A stretch of 5,748 nt of DNA from Planctomycetota bacterium. Lineage in GTDB: Bacteria; Planctomycetota; Planctomycetia; Pirellulales; Pirellulaceae. The notes beneath the pieces were generated by a model, which saw only the letters and a program-made list of their open reading frames with translations, ran no database searches and was not told the origin of the DNA. A program made the position numbers and the translations under genes. Positions within the stretch are counted from its first letter, which is position 1; every line of letters begins with the position of its first letter. Shown here in pieces: positions 1 through 5,103 of the stretch. Location of the stretch: positions 1-5,748 of the forward strand of contig JAHWKS010000425.1 in assembly GCA_019347795.1 (NCBI GenBank), given 5' to 3'.

Positions 1-456
1 GAGAAAGTCGCCGCGCTCGTCCCGCACGATCCGGCCCAGGCCCCGCGGGTCGTCCTTGTGCAAGGTCCCCAGAATGCAGCCGGGCCGGTCGTCGGCGTAA
101 CGTCGCAGGAGCGTCTGCACCGAACTTCTTTGCAGCATGGGCGAGTCCCCCGTCACCACGAGCACCGGCCCCTCCCGGCCGACGACTTCGTCTCGGCAGA
201 CCATGACGGCGTGGCCGGTGCCGAGCTGCTGCTTCTGCTCGACGAAGGTCAGGTTGCGGCGATGCGCCAGCGCGGCCCGCACCTCGTCGGCCCGATACCC
301 GACCACCACGACCACGCGCTCCACGCCGGACTGCTCCAGCGTGTCGAGCACGTACTCGATCATCGGCCGGCCGCAGGCGGGCGCCAGCACCTTGGGCGAC
401 TCGGAATTCATCCGGGTCCCTTTGCCCGCAGCCAGCACGATCGCCATCGGCTTCAT
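1..456 (-). CDS. glmU: GlmU-type N-acetylglucosamine-1-phosphate uridylyltransferase, N-terminal part (partial at left edge)
   Basis: The reading frame is open from the ATG at 456 down to base 1, giving 152 residues with the C-terminus outside the window. It is the Rossmann-like nucleotidyltransferase domain that joins GlcNAc-1-P and UTP to make UDP-GlcNAc, the precursor of peptidoglycan and other surface glycans, in the cytoplasm. Visible motifs are the nucleotide-binding signature LAAGKGTRM with SPK (residues 8-22, the usual GxGTRM...PK), the uridine-binding QQLGTGHA (76-83), the metal-binding aspartate in VTGDSPML (D104), and GLGRIVRDERG (139-149), matching the GYGRI segment of the family. 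The start is supported by an AGGAG box about 9 nt upstream; a second ATG three codons in is less likely. The acetyltransferase left-handed beta-helix that defines bifunctional GlmU cannot be seen, so a single-domain sugar nucleotidyltransferase is possible. Family assignment is firm, exact substrate less so. Confidence 0.82.
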   Translation of the reverse strand, partial: MKPMAIVLAAGKGTRMNSESPKVLAPACGRPMIEYVLDTLEQSGVERVVVVVGYRADEVRAALAHRRNLTFVEQKQQLGTGHAVMVCRDEVVGREGPVLVVTGDSPMLQRSSVQTLLRRYADDRPGCILGTLHKDDPRGLGRIVRDERGDFL

Positions 457-573
457 GGCGGAGGCTCCTTCCATTTCCAGGTGTCCGAAGAATTTGCGAG
501 GCAGGAAACTTTGCGCGCCGTGCGCATCTTCTCAGGAAACGCCGCTGCACGCTAGAGGAAACGATCGGACGGC

Positions 574-610
574 GCCGCAAGGGACCCGTTCAGCTTTTGC
601 GACTGCGTGC
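574..610 (+). repeat. 37-bp direct repeat, copy 1
   Basis: Bases 574-610 are identical to 647-683; the first differing bases are 573/646 on the left and 611/684 on the right. The repeat begins GCCGCAAGGGACCC and ends GCGACTGCGTGC. It contains a short internal inverted pair, CGCAA (576-580) with TTGCG (597-601). The 73-bp period is not a multiple of three, so the two copies fall in different reading frames, which argues against a coding repeat. Confidence 0.9.
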
Positions 611-646
611 CTGAATTGATTAAGACTGTTCTCGCCGCCCTGATGA

Positions 647-683
647 GCCGCAAGGGACCCGTTCAGCTTTTGCGACTGCGTGC
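647..683 (+). repeat. 37-bp direct repeat, copy 2
   Basis: This is an exact copy of 574-610, separated from it by a 36-bp spacer of almost the same length as the repeat. Its core GGGACCCGTTCAGCTT also has a diverged inverted counterpart near 756-798, so copy 2 and that third copy could form a long imperfect stem-loop. A dispersed non-coding repeat family or a decayed small mobile element are both possible; no transposase is nearby. Confidence 0.9.
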
Positions 684-755
684 TTGTGCTGCGACCGCCT
701 CGACACCTACCTCAAAACTCGCCCCGGCTGTGCCTTCGTTCGCCGCAGCAGCCAA

Positions 756-798
756 CCCGCCATCGCTGCATAAGCTGAACTGGTCGAACGGGTCCCCC
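756..798 (-). repeat. Diverged inverted third copy of the 37-bp repeat
   Basis: Read on the minus strand, this segment carries GGGACCCGTTC, then a short insertion that duplicates GTTC, then GTTCAGCTTATGC. This parallels GGGACCCGTTCAGCTTTTGC of the two direct copies. The match covers about 20 bases either side of the insertion and then fades. It is clear enough to suggest common origin but not proof. Confidence 0.6.
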
Positions 799-865
799 TT
801 TCGCCGTTTCAGCCCCACCCCTACACTGAAAATCTCGCCCGGCCTCACGCCCTCCACCCGATGCG

Positions 866-1705
866 ATGGTTCAGAATCTGCCCGTGAAACGCCTGACGCA
901 CGAGGGCCTGACGGTCGAAGGCTACTCGCGGGCGGCGGTGCAGACGTATTGGCGGGTCCCCGAGTTGAAGGTCGGCTTCGACCTCGGCGCCCAGCCGTGG
1001 GATTTCATGGGGACGGCGGTATGGTTCGTCTCGCACATGCACCTGGACCACATGGCGGCCCTGCCGGTCTACGTCGCCCGTCGGCGGATGATGAAGATGG
1101 ACCCGCCGGTGATTTATCTTCCCGAGCACGCCGTCGATCTGATGAAGCAGGCCCTGCGGGTGCTGGGGCGTCTCGATCGCAGCCGCATGCCGTGCGAACT
1201 CGTGCCGGTGAAGCCGGGGGACGAGATCGAGCTCTCGCGGGAGCACGTCGTGTCGGTGGCGGCCGCCCGGCACACGGTCCCGTCGCTGGGCTACATCGTG
1301 CACCAGCGGCGGCGGAAGCTGAAGCCGGAATACACGGAGCTGAGCGGCGAGCAGATTCGCGACATCCGCCTCTCGGGCGTGGACGTGACGCGGGAAATCC
1401 GCGTGCCGCTGGTGGCCTACCTGGGGGACAGCGCGCCGGAGGGGCTCGATGATTCGCCCGAGATGTACCAGGCCCAGATCCTGATCGCGGAGATGACGTT
1501 TGTCGCCCCGCACCATCGCCGCGACGTGATCCACAAGAACGGCCACATGCACCTGGACGACTTCGTCGCCCGCCGAGAGCGGTTCCGCAACGCGCGGATC
1601 ATCGCCGCCCACTTCAGCACCCGCTACAACGCGAGGCAGATTCGGGCCTGGGTCGAGAAGGCGATCCCCGACATGCTCGACGGCCGGCTCTATTTATGGC
1701 TGTAG
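866..1705 (+). CDS. rnz: Ribonuclease Z (tRNase Z), short plant/cyanobacterial-like form
   Basis: A 279-residue metallo-beta-lactamase-fold endonuclease predicted to cut tRNA precursors just after the discriminator base so that CCA can be added. The whole zinc-site motif set is present: HMHLDH at 57-62 in the SHxHxDH context, H136 in [12 protein letters not shown]188 in LGDSAP, the conserved acidic E209 in AEMTF, H227/H229 in GHMH, and H249 in AAHFSTRY. Length and motif spacing fit the roughly 280-residue Arabidopsis TRZ1-like short form, including the segment [16 protein letters not shown] at 152-167, which matches that subfamily from memory. The ATG at 866 puts the expected first strand ([10 protein letters not shown]) close to the N-terminus. 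There is no obvious Shine-Dalgarno site, and another ATG at 861 is out of frame. Other MBL hydrolases (arylsulfatase-like) are possible but fit worse. Confidence 0.85.
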   Translation: MVQNLPVKRLTHEGLTVEGYSRAAVQTYWRVPELKVGFDLGAQPWDFMGTAVWFVSHMHLDHMAALPVYVARRRMMKMDPPVIYLPEHAVDLMKQALRVLGRLDRSRMPCELVPVKPGDEIELSREHVVSVAAARHTVPSLGYIVHQRRRKLKPEYTELSGEQIRDIRLSGVDVTREIRVPLVAYLGDSAPEGLDDSPEMYQAQILIAEMTFVAPHHRRDVIHKNGHMHLDDFVARRERFRNARIIAAHFSTRYNARQIRAWVEKAIPDMLDGRLYLWL

Positions 1706-1740
1706 GCGGTCGTCGGCAATCCTGGAAGCCGTGGAGCGGG

Positions 1741-1756
1741 GCGGCTAAATCGCCGC
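1741..1756 (+). other. Small inverted repeat after RNase Z gene
   Basis: GCGGC (1741-1745) and GCCGC (1752-1756) can form a 5-bp hairpin with the loop TAAATC, 35 bp after the RNase Z stop codon. No T-run follows it directly, so it is at best a weak or factor-dependent 3'-end signal. Confidence 0.3.
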
Positions 1757-1810
1757 AAGTGAGTAATGGCAAAGGAGTTGAGGATTTTCTCTTTTTCTCG
1801 GCCCGCCCCT

Positions 1811-1838
1811 TTGACTTTTCGCGATTAATCGTCATAAT
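1811..1838 (+). promoter_or_regulatory. Sigma70-like promoter of the hairpin-array RNA
   Basis: TTGACT at 1811-1816 (five of six matches to TTGACA) and CATAAT at 1833-1838 (five of six to TATAAT) are separated by 16 bp. A T-rich tract at about 1783-1799 sits where an UP element would lie. Transcription should start about 7 nt after the -10 box, near A1845, just before the first hairpin. It is the best vegetative-type promoter I see in the window, and it faces the terminator at 2002-2042. Confidence 0.7.
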
Positions 1839-1852
1839 GTGCCTAATCGCGA
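1819..1852. promoter_or_regulatory. Inverted repeat overlapping the promoter, candidate operator
   Basis: TCGCGATTA (1819-1827) and TAATCGCGA (1844-1852) are perfect inverted arms flanking the -10 box: one arm lies in the promoter spacer, the other covers the predicted start site. Inside the first arm lies a perfect 10-bp palindrome, CGATTAATCG (1822-1831). This placement is what one expects of a repressor or other dimeric regulator site. The regulator is unknown. The right arm also contributes to the 5' side of hairpin 1, which could be the reason for part of the symmetry. Confidence 0.45.
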
Positions 1853-2042
1853 TCTGGTCTGCCCCACTGGACGCGAGGTTGTTCGCGGTTTCGGTACCTG
1901 CCCCACCGGCCGCGAACGGTGTTTGCGAGGTGGCATCTGCCCCGCCACTTCGTAAACATTCCTGTGTTATGGTTCCTGCCCCGCCATAACACGGACACAC
2001 GCCCACTGAAGGTTTCTCTTGATACCTTCAGTGGGTTTTTTT
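1845..2042 (+). ncRNA. Putative small RNA: four tandem hairpins with CUGCCCC loops plus terminator
   Basis: CTGCCCC occurs at 1859-1865, 1898-1904, 1937-1943 and 1976-1982, exactly 39 nt apart each time, and each copy sits in the apical loop of a hairpin. Hairpin 1 (1847-1876) has 8 pairs with A-A and U-U mismatches. Hairpin 2 (1881-1917) pairs GTTCGCGG with CCGCGAAC, then TCGGT with ACCGG, around loop ACCTGCCCC. Hairpin 3 (1921-1957) has 14 pairs including two G-U, around loop ATCTGCCCC. Hairpin 4 (1962-1994) has 12 pairs including two G-U, around loop TCCTGCCCC. Stem sequences differ between units while pairing is kept, whereas the loop is invariant, which points to RNA selection. A promoter and an intrinsic terminator frame the unit, giving about 198 nt. 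It resembles, in principle only, multi-loop regulatory RNAs that present a repeated single-stranded motif to mRNAs or a protein. I do not recognise it as a named family. An alternative is a leader of the gene at 2115. Confidence 0.75.
2002..2042 (+). terminator. Intrinsic terminator of the hairpin-array RNA
   Basis: CCCACTGAAGGT (2002-2013) pairs perfectly with ACCTTCAGTGGG (2024-2035) around a 10-nt loop, followed by seven T (2036-2042). This is a textbook rho-independent terminator for plus-strand transcripts. The opposite side lacks a T-run, so it is unidirectional. It lies 72 bp before the next start codon, which separates the RNA from the downstream gene unless read-through occurs. Confidence 0.92.
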
Positions 2043-2066
2043 GTCGCTGGATTTTCTGCTATCTTC

Positions 2067-2083
2067 GTCGCTGATGGAGCGAC
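2067..2083 (+). other. Small hairpin in the leader of the downstream gene
   Basis: GTCGCT (2067-2072) and AGCGAC (2078-2083) form a 6-bp stem with the loop GATGG, 31 bp before the start codon at 2115. It has no T-run. It may be a minor mRNA leader structure or chance in GC-rich DNA. Confidence 0.3.
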
Positions 2084-2114
2084 CGATCAACAGGATTCCC
2101 ACGCGGAGCCTCCC

Positions 2115-2966
2115 ATGGCCTTTGAGCATATCGAGAACCTCAAGCAGCGGTACACCGATAAGTATGTCGTCGTAGACGAGAGCCGCCCCGAGCTGCGCCG
2201 GTTCCGCGGCTACACGGGAATGGTCAAGACGGTGAACATGAGCGGGCGGGCGCTGGTGCAGTTCGACCTGTTCGAGAATAACATCGGCTGGTTCGACATC
2301 GACGTGGACTTTCTGAAGGTGGTGGACCGCCCGCCGCCGATGCAGGAGAAGCCAGCCAAGTCGGCGCCGGCCAAACCCACCCCGGCCGACAAGCCGGCGG
2401 CGAAGGCCGCCAAAGAGCCGGCGAAGCCGACGGGAGCGGCGATGTCGGTGCAGGACGTGCTCGCCGCCGCTCGCGGGAAGGGCGGCGCCCCGGCCGAGGC
2501 GCCCGCTGCGAAAGAGGCGGCGCCGAAGAAGGCGACCGCCGCGCCGGCCGGCCAGATGAGCGTGTCGGACATCATGGCCGCCGCCCGCGCCGAGAAAGCC
2601 GGCGGCGCCGCAAAGGCCGAAGCGAAGCCGAAGGCGGAAGCGAAGCCAAAGGGCGAAGCGAAGCCAAAGGGCGAAGCGAAGCCCAGCGAGAAGTCGTCCT
2701 CCGTCAAGATGGAGACGCCGCAGGCGAAAAAAGACCCCGCGACGATGAGCGTGGCCGACATCCTCGCCGCCGCACGGGCGGAGAAAGCCGGAGGCGCGGC
2801 GCCGGCCGCCGCGCCGGCGCCGGAAGAGGCTGTTGAAGAGTCGCCCGAGCCGGCGCCCGCCGCGCCTCCGAGAGAAGAGGCTGCGCCGGAACAAGCGCCT
2901 CCCGGCGAGCTGCCTACCGACACCGCCGGCATCGTCGCCTGGTGCCGGCAGCGCGACGCGAAATAG
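2115..2966 (+). CDS. Hypothetical protein: SH3/KOW-like N-terminal domain plus Ala/Pro/Lys-rich tail with MSVxDILAAAR repeats
   Basis: 283 residues, function unknown. Residues 1-72 look folded: RRFRGYTGMVKTVNMSGRALVQF (28-50, quoted in parts RRFRGYTG and MVKTVNMSGRALVQF) followed by NNIGWFDIDVDFLKVV (55-70) suggests a small SH3-like or KOW-like beta-barrel, a fold often used to bind RNA, ribosomes or protein partners. Residues 73-265 are low-complexity Ala/Pro/Lys/Glu sequence, probably disordered. Embedded in it are three near-identical motifs: MSVQDVLAAARGKGG (110-124), MSVSDIMAAARAEKAGGAA (148-166) and MSVADILAAARAEKAGGAA (211-229). A degenerate fourth, TAGIVAWCRQRDAK, ends the protein (270-283). 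These may be short amphipathic helices that bind a partner. A tandem KPKGEA run lies at about 169-190. The ATG at 2115 is chosen because GGAG (2105-2108) sits 6 nt upstream; an in-frame TTG at 2019 would start inside the terminator. There is no signal peptide or membrane segment, so it is likely cytoplasmic. Confidence 0.8.
   Translation: MAFEHIENLKQRYTDKYVVVDESRPELRRFRGYTGMVKTVNMSGRALVQFDLFENNIGWFDIDVDFLKVVDRPPPMQEKPAKSAPAKPTPADKPAAKAAKEPAKPTGAAMSVQDVLAAARGKGGAPAEAPAAKEAAPKKATAAPAGQMSVSDIMAAARAEKAGGAAKAEAKPKAEAKPKGEAKPKGEAKPSEKSSSVKMETPQAKKDPATMSVADILAAARAEKAGGAAPAAAPAPEEAVEESPEPAPAAPPREEAAPEQAPPGELPTDTAGIVAWCRQRDAK
2619..2690 (+). repeat. 18-bp tandem repeat inside the repeat-protein gene
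   Basis: About 3.5 units of an 18-bp sequence of the form GAAGCGAAGCCAAAGGGC start at 2619, 2637, 2655 and 2673. The second and third are identical, the first has a few changes and the last is partial. They encode the Lys/Glu/Ala/Pro run EAKPKG. Such units are prone to slippage, so copy number may vary between strains. Confidence 0.85.
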
Positions 2967-3165
2967 CTCTGAGTAGAACAGCGGCCCCGAGGCGTTACGG
3001 CGGCCGAATACGACCGGCCAACTTTCACCGTCGTGACGCAGCGTTCTGGCAGGCTCGGCCACGCGGCGAACTTGTCGCGATCGAGCGTCAACAGGAGCAT
3101 TGGCCGATGGGCGGAATCGAATACCACGCGATGCGTCGCACGGGGCGGCGACTACGAGCACGATC

Positions 3166-4326
3166 GTGAGCGATCTGGAGTTGTCCATCGTGATGCCGTG
3201 TCTCGACGAGGCGGACACGCTCGAAACCTGCATCCGCAAGGCGCAGCGGGCGATTCAGGAGCACAACCTCCGATCGGAAATCATCGTCGCGGACAACGGC
3301 AGCACCGACGGCTCCCGGGACATCGCGGAGAAATGCGGCGCCAAGGTCGTGTATGTGGCTGCGAAGGGATACGGCCACGCGCTCATGGGCGGAATCGCAG
3401 CGGCGCAGGGGCGTTATGTGCTGATCGCGGATGCGGACGACAGCTACGACTTTCTCGAGACGCCAAAGTTTCTCGAAAAAATCCGCGAAGGGTATGACCT
3501 GGTCCAGGGCTGCCGACTTCCCGAAGGAGGCGGCGTCATTCTGCCCGGGGCGATGCCCTGGTCCCACCGTTGGATTGGCAATCCGCTGTTCTCTCGGCTC
3601 TCGCGGTGGTGGTTTCGCACGCCGATTCACGACATCTACTGCGGCATGCGCATTTTCACCAGAGAACATTACAAGAGCTTAAACCAGCGATGCACCGGAA
3701 TGGAGTTCGCGACGGAAATGATCGTCAAGTCGAGCCTCTACGGAGCGAAGATCGCTGAAACGCCGATTACGCTGCGCCCGGACGGACGCACGTCGCATCC
3801 GCCCCACTTGAAAACGTTGCGCGACGGTTGGCGAACGCTCCGTTTCTTCATGATGTACAGCCCGAAGTGGTTGTTCCTGGCGCCCGGCATGCTGCTGGTT
3901 ACGCTCGGACTGATCGGCTACGGACTGGCGCTCCCGGCGGTTCAGGTCGGCGACATCATTTTCGATGCGCACACGCTGCTATTCGCGAGCCTGGCGATTC
4001 TCTGCGGATACCAGGCGATCCTCTTCGCGATCTTCACGAAAACGTTTGCGATCAACGAGGGACTGATGCCCGAGGACCCGCGGATTTCGAAGTTCTTCGA
4101 TGTGGTCAATCTCGAGCGCGGCCTGGTGCTGAGCGCCGCGGCGCTTCTGGTGGGCCTGGCCCTGCTGCTTTGGGCGGTCAACGTTTGGCGATTGACCGGG
4201 TTCGGACGGCTGGATTATGCGACGACGATGCGCTGGGTGATCCCTGGAGCAACGCTGACGGCGCTCGGATTTCAGACGATGCTCTCCAGTTTTTTCGTCA
4301 GCATTCTTGGGATCAAAAGGCGATGA
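3166..4326 (+). CDS. GT2 family glycosyltransferase, dolichol/polyprenyl-phosphate sugar synthase-like, with four C-terminal membrane segments
   Basis: 386 residues from GTG 3166. The catalytic GT-A domain opens with LSIVMPCLDEADTLETC (6-22), then ADNGSTDGS (42-50), AKGYGHAL (66-73) and the metal/nucleotide-sugar site DADDSYD (89-95), typical of the DPM/DPG-synthase-like branch that moves a sugar from a nucleotide donor to a polyprenyl phosphate on the cytoplasmic face. GMEFATEMIVKSSLYGAKI (178-196) and the HPPHLKTLRDGWRTLRFF stretch (211-228) are further family-like segments. Four hydrophobic spans follow at about 236-258, 271-291, 319-341 and 358-382, so the enzyme is membrane-anchored. GTG 3166 gives the compact start MSDLELSIVMP; a TTG at 3100 would add 22 unconserved residues, although AGGAG lies at 3093-3097, so the start is uncertain. 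It heads a likely operon with the methyltransferase and membrane protein downstream. Sugar and lipid specificity cannot be read from sequence. Confidence 0.85.
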   Translation: MSDLELSIVMPCLDEADTLETCIRKAQRAIQEHNLRSEIIVADNGSTDGSRDIAEKCGAKVVYVAAKGYGHALMGGIAAAQGRYVLIADADDSYDFLETPKFLEKIREGYDLVQGCRLPEGGGVILPGAMPWSHRWIGNPLFSRLSRWWFRTPIHDIYCGMRIFTREHYKSLNQRCTGMEFATEMIVKSSLYGAKIAETPITLRPDGRTSHPPHLKTLRDGWRTLRFFMMYSPKWLFLAPGMLLVTLGLIGYGLALPAVQVGDIIFDAHTLLFASLAILCGYQAILFAIFTKTFAINEGLMPEDPRISKFFDVVNLERGLVLSAAALLVGLALLLWAVNVWRLTGFGRLDYATTMRWVIPGATLTALGFQTMLSSFFVSILGIKRR

Positions 4327-4383
4327 AAAAGCCGTTCTCCTTTGCTCTGTGCCGGCTTCCTGCCGCCTTCTGCGATTGAGACC

Positions 4384-5091
4384 ATGATGGCGCACGACGA
4401 GGACGCCTCCCATTTCGACGCCTACGCCGAACAGTACGCGGAGGCGCTGGACCGCGGAATCGCCTTATCCGGCGAATCGAAGGAGTATTTCGCGCGGGGA
4501 CGCGTTGGATGGCTGGGGCAATGTCTTCGGGAGCGCGGATTTGCTCCGGAGCGCGTGTTGGACTTCGGATGCGGGACGGGAACCGCCACGCCGTTCCTGA
4601 CGGGCGAACTGGGCGCGCGGGAGGTAATCGGAGTGGACATGTCGGCCGCCTCGCTTCGAAAGGCGCGTGAAGAGCACGCGCGTCCGGGCGTCTCCTTTCA
4701 CTTGTTGCACGAACACACGCCGTCGGGCGCGTTCGATCTCGTCTACTGCAATGGCGTATTCCATCACATTCCGCCGGCGGAGCGCGGCGCCGCACTGGAG
4801 TACATCCGGCGATCGCTTCGGCCGGGAGGGCTGTTCGCCCTGTGGGAGAACAACCCGTGGAATCCAGGAACCCGCCTTGTGATGCGGCGGATTCCGTTCG
4901 ACCGCGATGCGGTGACAATCTCTCCGCCGGAAGCCCGCCGTCTGGTGAAGCGTGCGGGATTCGAGATTCTGCGCACCTCGTATCACTTCGTGTTTCCGAA
5001 AGTCTTGCGCCTGCTTCGGCCATTTGAGTCGGCGCTGACGGGGCTGCCCGTGGGGGCGCAATATCAAGTGCTCAGTCGCCGGCCTGCGTAA
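4384..5091 (+). CDS. Class I SAM-dependent methyltransferase
   Basis: 235 residues from ATG 4384, with an alternative ATG immediately after at 4387. It has the Rossmann methyltransferase signature: motif I VLDFGCGTGTATPFL (58-72), the acidic end of strand 2 in VIGVDMS (81-87), motif IV FDLVYCNGVFHHIPP (117-131), and a post-motif LRPGGLFALWENNPWNPGT (145-163). The C-terminal part has ISPPEARRLVKRAGFEILRT (179-198), usual for the Methyltransf_11/25-like enzymes found in polysaccharide and lipid clusters. The ribosome site is weak (GAG at 4378-4380). An upstream in-frame TTG at 4342 would add 14 residues with no family character. The gene is 57 bp after the glycosyltransferase and 12 bp before the next gene, so co-transcription is likely and its substrate is probably a sugar or lipid-linked intermediate. 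The methylated atom cannot be predicted. Confidence 0.85.
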   Translation: MMAHDEDASHFDAYAEQYAEALDRGIALSGESKEYFARGRVGWLGQCLRERGFAPERVLDFGCGTGTATPFLTGELGAREVIGVDMSAASLRKAREEHARPGVSFHLLHEHTPSGAFDLVYCNGVFHHIPPAERGAALEYIRRSLRPGGLFALWENNPWNPGTRLVMRRIPFDRDAVTISPPEARRLVKRAGFEILRTSYHFVFPKVLRLLRPFESALTGLPVGAQYQVLSRRPA

Positions 5092-5103
5092 GGCCTCAAC
5101 TTC

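Larger units (their letters stand above)
457..865. other. Divergent intergenic region without a convincing gene
   Basis: This 409-bp stretch separates the minus-strand glmU-like gene from the plus-strand RNase Z gene, so promoters for both should lie here. I see no clear -35/-10 pair. The short open frames that cross it lack good ribosome sites and have the biased composition expected of GC-rich non-coding DNA. The visible structure is a 37-bp perfect direct repeat and a diverged inverted copy, listed separately. Confidence 0.6.

Noticed and set aside
663..857. 64-codon minus-strand frame in the divergent gap
   Set aside because: It has no clear ribosome site and no family resemblance, and it runs through the repeat copies; I cannot support it as a gene.
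607..1452. 281-codon plus-strand frame overlapping the RNase Z gene
   Set aside because: It is an Arg/Gly/Ala-rich shadow in another frame of RNase Z, which has the full catalytic motif set.
845..1612. 255-codon minus-strand frame opposite RNase Z
   Set aside because: It is a composition-driven antisense frame rich in His/Arg/Val, without recognizable motifs.
1696..1989. Plus-strand frame of 97 codons through the array
   Set aside because: It begins inside the end of the RNase Z gene in another frame, lacks a ribosome site, and shows no protein family character.
1845..2000. CRISPR array
   Set aside because: The 39-nt period has only a 7-nt invariant core in hairpin loops and paired flanks; there are no identical direct repeats with unique spacers and no cas genes.
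1614..2006. Minus-strand frame of 130 codons whose translation shows a 13-residue GGAG/GGAD pattern across the array
   Set aside because: 39 nt equals 13 codons, so any frame through the array shows a repeat. It would start with GTG inside the terminator stem without a ribosome site. Nucleotide-level loop invariance and kept stem pairing explain the pattern better as RNA.
2019..2114. N-terminal extension of the repeat protein from a TTG at 2019, which would look like a hydrophobic leader
   Set aside because: The codon lies in the loop of the intrinsic terminator, and ATG 2115 has a good GGAG box and begins the folded domain.
2967..3165. Possible small gene or promoter between the repeat protein and the glycosyltransferase
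   Set aside because: No coding frame with a ribosome site stands out except the doubtful TTG extension from 3100, and no promoter pair or terminator with a T-run is visible.
2028..3239. 403-codon minus-strand frame opposite the repeat-protein gene
   Set aside because: It is an Arg/Gly-rich antisense shadow of the Ala/Pro/Lys low-complexity tail and includes the terminator region; no domain or ribosome site supports it.
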